A DNA stretch of 64,000 nt. Source: Candidatus Eiseniibacteriota bacterium (GTDB lineage Bacteria; Orphanbacterota; Orphanbacteria; Orphanbacterales; Orphanbacteraceae). The notes under the pieces were generated by a model that worked only from the letters and a program-made list of their open reading frames with translations, was not told the DNA's origin and searched no databases. The stretch spans positions 1-64,000 of the forward strand of contig JAJRWB010000050.1 in the NCBI GenBank assembly GCA_024276995.1. The letters run 5' to 3'. The translations under genes and the position numbers were made by a program. Below, in pieces: positions 7,922 through 16,027 of the stretch (positions are counted from its first letter, which is position 1; each line of letters starts with the position of its first letter).

Positions 7922-9642
7922 GACCCTTTCTGTTTTCGTATCAGGTAGCTGCCGACGGCGAGGTTTTCGAGGCCCGACTTTTGGAGCACCTCCACCGCGT
8001 CCGCCGCGCTGCACACGATGGGGAAGCCGTGAAGGTTGAAAGACGTGTTGAGCACCACGGCGCGGCCCGTCTTCTCGGCGAACCGGGAGATCAGCCGGTG
8101 GAAGCGGGGGTTCTGTTCCTTGTGAACGAACTGAGGCCTCGCGGAGCGGTCGTACGGCTGCACGCCGGCGGGAAAATCGGTTACCTTGTCGGTGGTGTCG
8201 AAGGTCATGATCATGTAGGGCGAATCCATTCCCTTCGGGTTCACCACGTATTCGTCGCTCCGCTCGGCCAGCATCGCCGGGGCGAAGGGCATCCAAAAGT
8301 CGCGATTCTTGATCATGTCGTTGATAATGCGAACCACGTCCTGGCGAGTCGGGTCGGCGAGAATCGAGCGGTTCCCCAGGGCGCGGGCGCCGAACTCCAT
8401 CGACCCGACGGCGCGGGCCACCACCCCCCCTTCGGCGAGAATGTCGGCCACCACCACCTCGAGATCGTCGTGTTTCTCCACCGAGTAGCCCTGCGCGCGA
8501 AGGCCGTCCGCCATCGACTCCACGTCCTCGTCCTTCGTCTCCGGCCCCCAGTAGACCTGGCCGAGCGGCGGGATATCGGTCTGTTCGCCCCGCCGCGCCT
8601 TCTCGCGGGCGTACACGTCGAACGCCGCGCCGATGCTGTTCATCTCATCACCGCACGACGGGAAGACGAACAGGCCGTCCACCTCGGAGAGTTCGTAGAT
8701 CCTCTTGTTCGCCTTCACGTTCATGAAGACGCCGCCGCCGAGGGCGAGCTTGCGTACCCCCGTCTCCCGGACGGCGTTCCGGGCCCACGTGGCAAGATGA
8801 TCCTCGGTGAATTGCTGGAGGCCGGCGGCCACCCAATCGAAGCGGAGACGCTCCACCAGGCGAAGAAAATACTTATAGCTGTAATAGGTGTGCGGCACAT
8901 CCGGACCCCGCTGCCAGGTGAGGCCGCTCCCGCCGTTGAACTGGAGCACATTCTTGAGCCTGTCGTAACACGCCTTCCTTCCCGAAGCGGGCGCATAGGG
9001 AGCCATGCCCATCAGCTTGTACTCGTGTTCGTTCGGTACCATACCCATGACGAAGGTGATCTTCGCATAGATGCTGCCGAGAGAGTTCGAGTCGTCCACC
9101 ACGGCGATCGGATCGGAGAGGCGGCCGTTTTCGCCGATCCGGACGGTGGCGCATGTGTCGTCGCCGGCCCCGTCGGCGGTGAGGACAAGCACCTTCTCAT
9201 CCTTCCAGGGCGAGCCGTGGTACGCCGCCGCCGCGTGGCATGTATGATGATCGACGAAAACGGTTTTCTCGGCCGGGAGCGACGCCTCGCGAATGTCATC
9301 GAGACGACTCCGGCGCCGGCGATTCCTGAAGATCGTGTTCGCCGGCGTCTTCTTGACCGCCTGGCGCACGGCGTAGCGGAGCGACTGGGACGACGCGTAC
9401 TCTTCCATCATCTCTTCGCGCGTCTTCGGGTAAGGCATATGTCGCGAGTGCATCGCCACGAAATCGATATCCGCCGGGCCGGTGCCGGTCGATTCGAGAA
9501 CCCACCGCACCGCCCTGTGGGGGAAACAGTTCTCATTCTTCGTTCGGGTGAGGCGCTCCTCCTGCAGCGCGGCGCGCACCACGCCGTCCTCGACGAGGCA
9601 AGCCGCGGAGTTGTGGCCGTCATGTATTCCGATAATCTTCAT
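7918..9642 (-). CDS. NodU/CmcH-type carbamoyltransferase
   Basis: 574 residues, a normal length for the family. The N-terminal ASKHA-like domain begins MKIIGIHDGHNSAACLVEDG and carries the metal-binding His cluster VDHHTCHAAAAY. GMVPNEHEYKLMGMAPY and ALGGGVFMNVKANK mark the central region, and FGARALGNRSILADP and VVLNTSFNLHG the C-terminal carbamoyl phosphate region. Family members move a carbamoyl group from carbamoyl phosphate onto a hydroxyl of a sugar or antibiotic. The coupled GT4 gene argues for a carbamoylated glycan. The upstream region has a TATAAT -10 box and two perfect tandem 10-bp repeats over the -35, suggesting regulated transcription. Confidence 0.9.
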   Translation of the reverse strand: MKIIGIHDGHNSAACLVEDGVVRAALQEERLTRTKNENCFPHRAVRWVLESTGTGPADIDFVAMHSRHMPYPKTREEMMEEYASSQSLRYAVRQAVKKTPANTIFRNRRRRSRLDDIREASLPAEKTVFVDHHTCHAAAAYHGSPWKDEKVLVLTADGAGDDTCATVRIGENGRLSDPIAVVDDSNSLGSIYAKITFVMGMVPNEHEYKLMGMAPYAPASGRKACYDRLKNVLQFNGGSGLTWQRGPDVPHTYYSYKYFLRLVERLRFDWVAAGLQQFTEDHLATWARNAVRETGVRKLALGGGVFMNVKANKRIYELSEVDGLFVFPSCGDEMNSIGAAFDVYAREKARRGEQTDIPPLGQVYWGPETKDEDVESMADGLRAQGYSVEKHDDLEVVVADILAEGGVVARAVGSMEFGARALGNRSILADPTRQDVVRIINDMIKNRDFWMPFAPAMLAERSDEYVVNPKGMDSPYMIMTFDTTDKVTDFPAGVQPYDRSARPQFVHKEQNPRFHRLISRFAEKTGRAVVLNTSFNLHGFPIVCSAADAVEVLQKSGLENLAVGSYLIRKQKGS

Positions 9643-9698
9643 GGTTTTTTGGGAACGCCTTTCGCCGGATCCTCAAACGCCAGAGACATGAGCTTCCT

Positions 9699-9728
9699 AT
9701 TATAGCCGACCGGGACAAACCGGGACAA
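9699..9728 (-). promoter_or_regulatory. Promoter of the carbamoyltransferase operon with tandem repeat
   Basis: On the minus strand a perfect TATAAT (9699-9704) lies 18 bp from TTGTCC (9723-9728). The plus-strand sequence ACCGGGACAA occurs twice in direct tandem (9709-9718 and 9719-9728), covering the -35 box and most of the spacer at exactly one helical turn. This is the arrangement expected for an operator bound by a tandem dimer. Confidence 0.55.
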
Positions 9729-9852
9729 TCCCCTACCGTAGAATCGGCGGAACGGTCCGGCGGCTTGACGGGACGGGTGGAGGTCGCGATTCTTCCGGGA
9801 AACACTCTCCGTCCGCCCGCCGAACTTCCGGGAAGGCCTTTTTCTCGTCTTA

Positions 9853-9870
9853 TGTAAAGCTAGCTTGACA
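9853..9870. promoter_or_regulatory. Upstream palindromic operator of the XRE operon
   Basis: TGTAAAGCTAGCTTGACA is a near-perfect palindrome with AAGCTAGCTT at its centre. It overlaps the -35 box (TTGACA) of the plus-strand promoter and shares its half-site with the palindrome at 9895-9912. Confidence 0.6.
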
Positions 9871-9893
9871 TCCAGCGGATTATTCGGTATGCT
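9865..9893 (+). promoter_or_regulatory. sigma-70 promoter of the XRE/membrane protein operon
   Basis: A consensus TTGACA (9865-9870) is followed after 17 bp by TATGCT (9888-9893). Transcription should begin near 9900, about 40 nt before the first ATG at 9942. Confidence 0.75.
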
Positions 9894-9894
9894 G

Positions 9895-9912
9895 ATGTTA
9901 AGTCTACTTTAC
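9895..9912. promoter_or_regulatory. Downstream palindromic operator of the XRE operon
   Basis: TGTTAAGTCTACTTTACG has the same inverted half-sites (TGTnAAG / CTTnACA) as the upstream site and lies just after the -10 box over the expected start point. A repressor bound here would block initiation. The XRE protein encoded at 10157 is the obvious candidate. Confidence 0.6.
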
Positions 9913-9941
9913 GTTGGCATCACAATATCCTGGAGAGAGCG

Positions 9942-10160
9942 ATGACGAAATCACGGAGAGCGGCGATGCTCTGGTTCCTGGGAGGGGGGGCGCTTCTCGC
10001 GGCCGGCCTCATCGAGACACCGCACCGTCTTCTTTCGATCGCCGCCGGCATCCTCTATTTTGCCGTCGGAATCGTCTGGTTCACGCGGTCTCGGCGGAAT
10101 GGAGAAACCTCGGCACGCGGCTGCAGGCAAGTCACGGGCGACGGGAGACCGGGCCGTTGA
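9942..10160 (+). CDS. Small two-helix membrane protein
   Basis: 72 residues with two hydrophobic segments (about 8-22 and 30-46) joined by a short ETPHRLL turn, then an Arg-rich cytoplasmic tail. The ATG has GGAGAGAG directly upstream. It is the first gene after the operator-flanked promoter, and its stop overlaps the TTG start of the XRE regulator (TTGA), so the two are translationally coupled. No family is recognised. Confidence 0.6.
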   Translation: MTKSRRAAMLWFLGGGALLAAGLIETPHRLLSIAAGILYFAVGIVWFTRSRRNGETSARGCRQVTGDGRPGR

Positions 10161-10366
10161 AAACCAGAATTCGCAACTGTGTACGGGAGCGACGCACCGA
10201 GCACGGGATGACCCAGCAGGAACTCGCGGCGGCGGCGGGCGTATCGAGGCAAAGCATCGTCTCGATCGAACGGGGCCGGTACGTGCCGAGCCTCCCGCTC
10301 GCCCTCCGTTTCGCGGAGATTTTCAAGTGCTCCACCGATTCCCTCTTCACGAGGGTGGAGGAATAA
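10157..10366 (+). CDS. XRE-family repressor (YgzD/HTH_3 type)
   Basis: 69 residues starting at a TTG that overlaps the preceding stop. The whole protein is one helix-turn-helix domain: RNCVRERRTEHGMTQQELA, then the recognition region GVSRQSIVSIERGRYVPSL and the closing helices LALRFAEIFKCSTDSLF. Small stand-alone XRE proteins of this type usually repress their own operon together with small membrane proteins. Two palindromes of the same class flank the promoter at 9865-9893, so autoregulation is likely. The signal sensed is unknown. Confidence 0.85.
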   Translation: MKTRIRNCVRERRTEHGMTQQELAAAAGVSRQSIVSIERGRYVPSLPLALRFAEIFKCSTDSLFTRVEE

Positions 10367-10369
10367 GAT

Positions 10370-10564
10370 ATGGACGAACGGTTTATACTTCACCGATACA
10401 AGTCGACGAGCCACGCCGCCATGGCGGGAGGGGTGCTTCTCGGCGGCTTTTTCTTCTATTACCGATTCGCCCGGGGGGAAACGCACCGCGAGTTCGCCCT
10501 GATTCTCGCCGCCATGGTGGTTACCAAGCTCGCATCACTCCTTTACTACAGGCTCCGCGACTGA
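10370..10564 (+). CDS. Small membrane protein of the XRE operon
   Basis: 64 residues, starting four bases after the XRE stop. Two hydrophobic helices (about 17-31 and 42-58) are separated by a charged loop (RFARGETHRE). Small integral membrane proteins commonly accompany this type of XRE regulator; their function is not known and I see no catalytic motif. The position within the coupled gene string supports it being real. Confidence 0.6.
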   Translation: MDERFILHRYKSTSHAAMAGGVLLGGFFFYYRFARGETHREFALILAAMVVTKLASLLYYRLRD

Positions 10565-10587
10565 CCGGTGCCGACCGGAGATCAACC

Positions 10588-10836
10588 ATGTTTCTCAAGA
10601 AGAACAACGCCCCGCCGGAAACAGGAATCGCCTTCGGCCGGTTCGCTCTCGCCGCGGGCCAGGTCTGTCTGTTCACCGCCTTCGTCCTCGGAGCGAAAGC
10701 GCGAACGCCGCTCCTCGACGGCGATTTCAGCTCCGGCATCATCACGTTGGTCGTCATCGCCGCGGTGCTTTTCGGCATTTCCGTCCCGCTCCATATCAAC
10801 GGGATCATCGCGATGCGCCGGCGCATCGATAGATGA
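10588..10836 (+). CDS. Third small membrane protein of the XRE operon
   Basis: 82 residues with two transmembrane helices (about 16-34 and 45-66) and a basic C-terminus (MRRRIDR). The ATG at 10588 follows a GACCGGAG ribosome site. It lies 23 bp after the preceding small gene and closes the operon; the next gene, copA, converges from the other strand. No family is recognised. Its size and topology resemble the first and second membrane proteins, so the three could form one complex, which is inference only. Confidence 0.55.
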   Translation: MFLKKNNAPPETGIAFGRFALAAGQVCLFTAFVLGAKARTPLLDGDFSSGIITLVVIAAVLFGISVPLHINGIIAMRRRIDR

Positions 10837-10897
10837 CGGCGGCCATCTCGACGGGCGTGGCCGAGGCGGTTCCGAGTGAAGAGACGATTACGCCTTC

Positions 10898-13408
10898 TTA
10901 CGCCGCCACCGGTCGCCACCGCTTCAGGTCGAGAGAGTTGAGCACCACGGAAATCGACGAGAACGCCATCGCGGCGGCCGCCGCTTCGGGGGACATGAGC
11001 AGACCCCAGCGGGCGAAGACGCCCGCGGCGAGGGGGATCGCCAAGATGTTGTAGATCAACGCCCAGAAGAGATTCTGCCTGATCTTGCCGAGCGTGGCGC
11101 GGCCGAGCTCGATCGCCGAAGCCACGTCGGACGGATCGCTCCGGATGAGAACGACGTCGCCCGTCTCCTTCGCCACGTCGGTGCCGGCGCCGACGGCGAT
11201 TCCGACATCCGCCCGCGCGAGAGCGGGCGCGTCGTTGATGCCGTCACCCACCATGGCCACCACGCCTCCTTCACGGCGAACCTCCTCCACGAGAGCCGCC
11301 TTTCCCTCGGGGAGCACTTCGGCGTGAACCGAACCGAGACCGATGTGAGCGGCGATTCCCTCCGCCGTCCGCTTTCTGTCGCCGGTGACGAGCACCGTCC
11401 GAATTCCGGCGTTTTCGATCCGAGCGATGGCATCGGTCACCCCTTCGCGCGGTTCGTCGCGCAGGGCGAACACGCCGATCGTCGCACCGCCCGAGGCGAG
11501 GTACACCACCGTCCTCCCCTCGCCCTCCCACTTTTTCACCTGCTCCTCGAAACCGTCCGTATCGACGTCGTTCTCTCTCATGAGCCGCTTGTTGCCGAGA
11601 AGACAGTCGCTTCCCCCGACAACGAATTTCACGCCGATCCCCGGAATCTCCTCGCTCCCGGATACGGCCCTCGCGGCGAAGCCGCGTTCCGACGCCGCGA
11701 CGACGATCGCTTTCGAAAGGGGATGGTTCGACCTCGCCGCTCCTGCCGCGGCGAGACCGAGCACATCCTCTTCGCTTCGTTCCTTCGAAAATGCCTCACC
11801 GGTGAGCACGGGCTTCCCTTCCGTGATCGTCCCCGTCTTGTCGAAGAGAATCGTGTTCACCCGGGCGATCCGTTCGAGCACCGAACCGCGCTTGAAGAGG
11901 ATTCCCCTTCGAAGACCGACACCCGTCCCGACGAGGATCGCCGTCGGCGTGGCGAGGCCGAGGGCGCACGGACAGGCGACCACGAGCACCGCAACCGCGC
12001 GGGCGAGGGAGAAGGGAAGCGACGAGTGCAGAAGGAACTGCCACACGGCGAAGGTGATCGTCGCGAGGAGGATCACGATCGGGACGAATACGCCCGATAC
12101 CCGGTCGGCGAAACGCTGGATCGGCGCCTTATCGAGCTGCGCCTCTTCGACGAGACGGACCATGCCGGAAAGGAAAGTGTTCTCACCCACCGCCGTGGCG
12201 CGCACTGTGAGGTTGCCGTCGATCACCGTCGTCCCCCCGGTGACCGCGTCACGACGTTCTTTCCGAACGGGGATCGACTCGCCGGTGACCGACGACTCGT
12301 CCACCGAGGACGTCCCTTCCTCCACGACGCCGTCCACCGGCATGCTGTCGCCCGGGCGAAGCCGGACGAGATCGCCCACGGCGACGTCGGACACGGAAAC
12401 CTCCTCCTCGCCCCCGCCGGGCATGAGACGGCGCGCCGTGATCGGCTTTAAGCGGATCAGCGCGCGCAACGCGTCGTCCGCCTTCCCCCGGGCGGACGCC
12501 TCGAGCATCTTGCCGACACGGATAAACAGGATCAGCGTCGCGGCGGTCTCGAAAAAGGTGTGCGCACCGCCGAAGAGTCCGGGAAAGGAGACCACGAGAA
12601 TCGAATATCCGTACGCGGCACTGATGCCGAGGGCGACGAGAACGTCCATGTTCGCCGTTCCGGCGCGCAGGGAGTACCAGGCGCCCCGGTAGAAGCGCCA
12701 ACCCGACGTGAACTGCAATGCGGTGGCGAGCGCCACGAGGGTGAGCGCCTCGACGGGCGGATGGAGACGGCCCTGCTGGATGAGGACGATCGGCAGCGCG
12801 AGCGCCACGGTCCACAAAAGCCAGAGCCGGTCGCGAAGTCCGCCCCCCACCTCCTCGTTGCGCCCGAGAGAAGCCTTGTAGCCGGCACGGTTCACCGCAT
12901 CGACGATCCGGCGGATATCGACGCGATCGGGGTCGAACCGCACCGAGGCGGCCTCCGCCGCCACGTTCACCACGACACTGCTCACCCCGGGAAGGGAGGT
13001 GACCGCTTTTTCCACGGTGCGGGAACATGCCGCGCAGCTCATGCCGCCGATCCGGAGCCGGACACGGCTTTCGGGGTTGGGCGCGACGATCGCCCTTTCC
13101 GGACCGTTCGCGCCGCGGACCGACCGATCGGCGCCGCCGGCGGCGGCGACCCCCTCCGTCATGGAGCAAGCCGCTCCGTCCACAGTTGGATCGGCGGCCG
13201 GCGGTCCCGTGACAAAACCGGCCCCCTCGATCGCGTCGATGATCGTCTCGGGATCGACCGCGCTTTCGTCGAAGGAGAATCTGCCTTCCTTCGCGCCGAG
13301 AGAGACATCCGCGCTCTCCACACCGGGCAGCGCGCTCACCACGTTACGCACCGTGGCGACACACCCCTGACATGTCATCCCCTCGATGGGAACGTGAATA
13401 CTCTTCAA
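10898..13408 (-). CDS. copA: Copper-exporting P1B-type ATPase
   Basis: 836 residues from a TTG start with GGGAGG five bases upstream. Two N-terminal HMA domains carry MTCQGC (Cys 13, 16) and MSCAAC (Cys 125, 128), separated by an unusually long Gly/Ala linker with an extra Cys. The core has the actuator TGES (376-379), the metal channel CPC (479-481), the phosphorylated Asp in DKTGT (523), SNHP in the nucleotide domain and GDGINDAPALA in the P domain. It exports Cu(I) from the cytoplasm. It differs from the CcoI-type pump at 34915, which lacks an HMA-only N-terminus; this one fits detoxification. The Lrp gene lies just upstream on the same strand. Confidence 0.93.
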   Translation of the reverse strand: MKSIHVPIEGMTCQGCVATVRNVVSALPGVESADVSLGAKEGRFSFDESAVDPETIIDAIEGAGFVTGPPAADPTVDGAACSMTEGVAAAGGADRSVRGANGPERAIVAPNPESRVRLRIGGMSCAACSRTVEKAVTSLPGVSSVVVNVAAEAASVRFDPDRVDIRRIVDAVNRAGYKASLGRNEEVGGGLRDRLWLLWTVALALPIVLIQQGRLHPPVEALTLVALATALQFTSGWRFYRGAWYSLRAGTANMDVLVALGISAAYGYSILVVSFPGLFGGAHTFFETAATLILFIRVGKMLEASARGKADDALRALIRLKPITARRLMPGGGEEEVSVSDVAVGDLVRLRPGDSMPVDGVVEEGTSSVDESSVTGESIPVRKERRDAVTGGTTVIDGNLTVRATAVGENTFLSGMVRLVEEAQLDKAPIQRFADRVSGVFVPIVILLATITFAVWQFLLHSSLPFSLARAVAVLVVACPCALGLATPTAILVGTGVGLRRGILFKRGSVLERIARVNTILFDKTGTITEGKPVLTGEAFSKERSEEDVLGLAAAGAARSNHPLSKAIVVAASERGFAARAVSGSEEIPGIGVKFVVGGSDCLLGNKRLMRENDVDTDGFEEQVKKWEGEGRTVVYLASGGATIGVFALRDEPREGVTDAIARIENAGIRTVLVTGDRKRTAEGIAAHIGLGSVHAEVLPEGKAALVEEVRREGGVVAMVGDGINDAPALARADVGIAVGAGTDVAKETGDVVLIRSDPSDVASAIELGRATLGKIRQNLFWALIYNILAIPLAAGVFARWGLLMSPEAAAAAMAFSSISVVLNSLDLKRWRPVAA

Positions 13409-13499
13409 GAGAACCTCCCGCCTCTCCTGTCTTCTATATTAGTAACATCGCCCACGGCGGCGCGATACGTAAGCGGTTTCGCACTCGCCCCCCGCCACG

Positions 13500-13991
13500 T
13501 CAATCCTCCAGGATGGGGATCTCCCGGACCCCTTCGATCGGGAGAGGTCTCCCCTCCCAAGCCGTGGAGAGCACGAACGACGAGTCGATGTCGCGAACCG
13601 TCGGATGGGGGGCGAGAACATCGACGACGAACCGGTCGTACGCGGCGATGTCGGCGACGGCCACCTTGAGGAGATAGCGGTCATCGCCGCCGAGGCGGTG
13701 GCACTCAAGCACCTCCGGTAGCGGCCGGAGAGCTTCCTCGAAACGCCGGTGCGCGTCTTCCATCCCGAGGTCGAGGCACACCGCGACATAAGCGAAGAGG
13801 TTCACCCCCGCGGCGGCGGGATCGACGCGCGCCGCGTATCCCGCGATGACGCCCGACCGCTCCAGCTTCCGCACCCGCTCGAGCACCGGCGACGGCGACA
13901 TGCCGATCTTCTCGGCGAGCTGCACATTCGAAAGCCTTCCGTCGGCCTGTAGAATGCGGATGATCTTCCGATCGATTTCGTCGAGAACCAT
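13500..13991 (-). CDS. Lrp/AsnC-family transcriptional regulator
   Basis: 163 residues. The N-terminal winged helix starts MVLDEIDRKIIRILQADGR and includes LAEKIGMSPSPVLERVRKLE; the C-terminal RAM ligand-binding domain carries CHRLGGDDRYLLKV. Length and order match Lrp/AsnC proteins, which sense amino acids and act as octamers. It lies directly downstream of an aminotransferase and an SDR gene on the same strand, so regulation of amino acid or keto-acid metabolism by that operon's substrate is a reasonable inference. Confidence 0.9.
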   Translation of the reverse strand: MVLDEIDRKIIRILQADGRLSNVQLAEKIGMSPSPVLERVRKLERSGVIAGYAARVDPAAAGVNLFAYVAVCLDLGMEDAHRRFEEALRPLPEVLECHRLGGDDRYLLKVAVADIAAYDRFVVDVLAPHPTVRDIDSSFVLSTAWEGRPLPIEGVREIPILED

Positions 13992-14025
13992 ATCCCTCCC
14001 CCGTGGATCGCGAAGTCAGCCCGAA

Positions 14026-14802
14026 CTAGTGAATCTCCGCGCCGCAGGTGATGTTGATCGCCTGGCCGGTCATACCGGTCGCCTCGGTGATCAGGTAGAA
14101 CGCGAGGGCCGCCACCTCCTCCACCGACACGGCGCGCCGGAGCATGCTCTTCATGGCGAGGATCTCCTTCACTTCCTCCGCCGTCCTGCCGGTGAGCTTC
14201 CCCGTCGAGGCGATCGTATCGTTGAGCAGTTTCGTTTCCACGTAGGCGGGGCAGATCGCGTTCACCAGGATGCCATCGCGCGCCACTTCCGCGGCGAGGG
14301 ACGCGGTGAAGGCGATCACGCCGGCCTTCGACGCGGCGTAGGAACTGTTCAGCGGCGCCGGCGTCTTTCCCATGCGCGAAGCGATATTCACGATGCGCCC
14401 CCATTTCGACTCGGCGAGCGGCGGAAGGCATGCGCGACAGAAACGATAAAGTCCGACAAGGTTCACCTCAACATCGCGAATCCACTCGGCCGGGTCGGAA
14501 AGGGCGATGGAGGAGATATACTGCGAGCCGGCGGCGTTCACGAGAATGTCGACGCCGCCGAACGTATCGAGACACGCCCGTACGCACGCGTCGATCTGCT
14601 CCGGCACGGTCACGTCGACCGGCACGGCGATGGCGCCGCCGCAGAGCGGCCCGAGTTCGTCGGCGAGCGATTCGATCTCCTTCTCCGTGCGCGCCACGAG
14701 AACGAGGCGCGCCCCATCCGACGCGAGGCGGCGCGCCACGCCGGCGCCGATGCCCCGTCCCGCTCCGGTGATGATCGCAACACGATCGCCGAGAATCTTC
14801 AT
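14026..14802 (-). CDS. SDR-family short-chain dehydrogenase
   Basis: 258 residues with the classical SDR pattern: TGAGRGIG nucleotide loop near residue 12, NAAG motif, catalytic Ser in IVNIASRMG, and the YAASKAG Tyr-Lys pair. The C-terminal region (FYLITEATGMTGQAINITCG) is like FabG and 3-hydroxybutyrate dehydrogenase enzymes. It reduces or oxidises a hydroxyl/keto group with NAD(P). Its start abuts the stop of the aminotransferase gene, implying co-translation; the substrate cannot be named. Confidence 0.87.
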   Translation of the reverse strand: MKILGDRVAIITGAGRGIGAGVARRLASDGARLVLVARTEKEIESLADELGPLCGGAIAVPVDVTVPEQIDACVRACLDTFGGVDILVNAAGSQYISSIALSDPAEWIRDVEVNLVGLYRFCRACLPPLAESKWGRIVNIASRMGKTPAPLNSSYAASKAGVIAFTASLAAEVARDGILVNAICPAYVETKLLNDTIASTGKLTGRTAEEVKEILAMKSMLRRAVSVEEVAALAFYLITEATGMTGQAINITCGAEIH

Positions 14803-15960
14803 TTACGAAAGAAATTCCCTGATTCGGCCGAGAGCCTTTTCGATGTTCTCGATCGAGTTGGCGTACGAAAGGCGGATATACCCTTCGCCGAATTCTCCGA
14901 AACTCGCGCCGTTCAGCGTGGCGACGCCCGCCTTATCGAGAAGATCCCTCGCCAGGTCGGCCGACTTCCACCCTGTGCCGCCCACGTTCGCGAAGGCGTA
15001 GAACGCGCCCCCCGGCTTCCGGCACGTGATGCCCGGAATCGAGTTGAGGCCGTCCACGATTACGCCCCGGCGTTCCTTGAACTGCGCGCACATCTTCTTC
15101 ACATGGTCCTGCGGCCCCGTGATCGCCGCGATCGCCGCGTACTGGCTGAAATGGGAGGTGCATGAAATACTGTTGATGTTGAGTCTCGTGATGTGCTCCA
15201 CCAGCGGTTTCGGGTAGACGCCGTAGCCGAGCCTCCAACCCGTCATCGCATACGACTTCGAAAGCCCGTCGAGGAGGATCGTCCTTTCCTCCATTCCGGG
15301 AAGGGAGTAGATGCTCTCGTGCTCCCCGTCATAGATGATGTTGAGATAAACCTCGTCGGTGAGAACGTACGCGTCGTGCTTCACCGCCGCCTCGGCGACC
15401 ACCTCGAGTTCCCTCTTCGTGAGGATCCCGCCGGTCGGGTTGTGGGGAGTGTTCAGGATGATCAGCCTCGTGCGGTCGTTCACGAGCCCCAGAAAATCGT
15501 CGATATCGAAACGGAAATCGTTCTCTTCGCGAAGGCGAAGCGGAACGGCCTTGCCGCCGACGAAATGGATCATCGATTCGTAGATCGGGAATCCGGGGTT
15601 CGGGTAGATCACCTCGTCCCCTTCGTCCACCACGGTGAGCACCGTGTTGGTGATGATCGGTTTCGCGCCGGGGGCGACCACCACGCGGTCGGGATCTATC
15701 GTCACGCCGCGCCTGCTCCCGGCATCCTCGGCGATCGCCTCTCGCAGCGGCGGAATTCCGGGCGCCGCGCAGTACCCGGTCTTCCCGTCGCGAAGCGCCT
15801 CGATCGCAGCCTCCTTGATATGATCCGCCGTGTCGAAATCGGGCTCGCCGATTTCGAGATGGACGACGTCGACGCCTTTCGCCTCGAGTTCCTTCGCACG
15901 GGCGAGAACTTCGAAGGCGGTCTCCGTTCCGAGTCTCTTCATTCTTGGTGCAATAAACAT
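14803..15960 (-). CDS. Class I/II aminotransferase (AspC-like)
   Basis: 385 residues, a PLP fold type I enzyme. Motifs: HLEIGEPDFDTAD near the start, NTPHNPTGG in the PLP phosphate region, DEVYLNIIYDG, and the Schiff-base Lys in LDGLSKSYAMTGWRLGY, then FYAFANV and YIRLSYANS with the substrate-binding Arg. It transfers an amino group between an amino acid and a 2-oxo acid; similarity is to the aspartate/LL-DAP/tyrosine aminotransferase group and does not fix the substrate. It leads the operon with the SDR and Lrp genes. Two direct copies of a 9-bp motif lie upstream at 15980-16006. Confidence 0.9.
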   Translation of the reverse strand: MFIAPRMKRLGTETAFEVLARAKELEAKGVDVVHLEIGEPDFDTADHIKEAAIEALRDGKTGYCAAPGIPPLREAIAEDAGSRRGVTIDPDRVVVAPGAKPIITNTVLTVVDEGDEVIYPNPGFPIYESMIHFVGGKAVPLRLREENDFRFDIDDFLGLVNDRTRLIILNTPHNPTGGILTKRELEVVAEAAVKHDAYVLTDEVYLNIIYDGEHESIYSLPGMEERTILLDGLSKSYAMTGWRLGYGVYPKPLVEHITRLNINSISCTSHFSQYAAIAAITGPQDHVKKMCAQFKERRGVIVDGLNSIPGITCRKPGGAFYAFANVGGTGWKSADLARDLLDKAGVATLNGASFGEFGEGYIRLSYANSIENIEKALGRIREFLS

Positions 15961-15979
15961 ATCGATTATCCTCGTTTCG

Positions 15980-16006
15980 CCTCTATTCGCTTCCTTCCCT
16001 CTATTC
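15980..16006. repeat. Pair of 9-bp direct repeats upstream of the aminotransferase
   Basis: CCTCTATTC occurs at 15980-15988 and 15998-16006, an 18-bp period, in the short gap between the aminotransferase start and the COG3044 ATPase stop. It may be a regulator half-site pair; it may also be chance. Confidence 0.3.
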
Positions 16007-16027
16007 TGACAGCCGCCGAACGCCCGG

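Larger units (their letters stand above)
9643..9941. other. Divergent intergenic control region
   Basis: About 300 bp between the carbamoyltransferase (minus) and the XRE/small membrane protein operon (plus). It holds a promoter for each direction, a tandem 10-bp repeat next to the minus promoter, and two palindromes flanking the plus promoter. I see no reading frame worth calling in it. Confidence 0.6.

Noticed and set aside
7981-9705. 574-codon plus-strand open frame
   Set aside because: It mirrors the carbamoyltransferase gene in an antisense frame and has a His/Arg-rich, non-domain composition.
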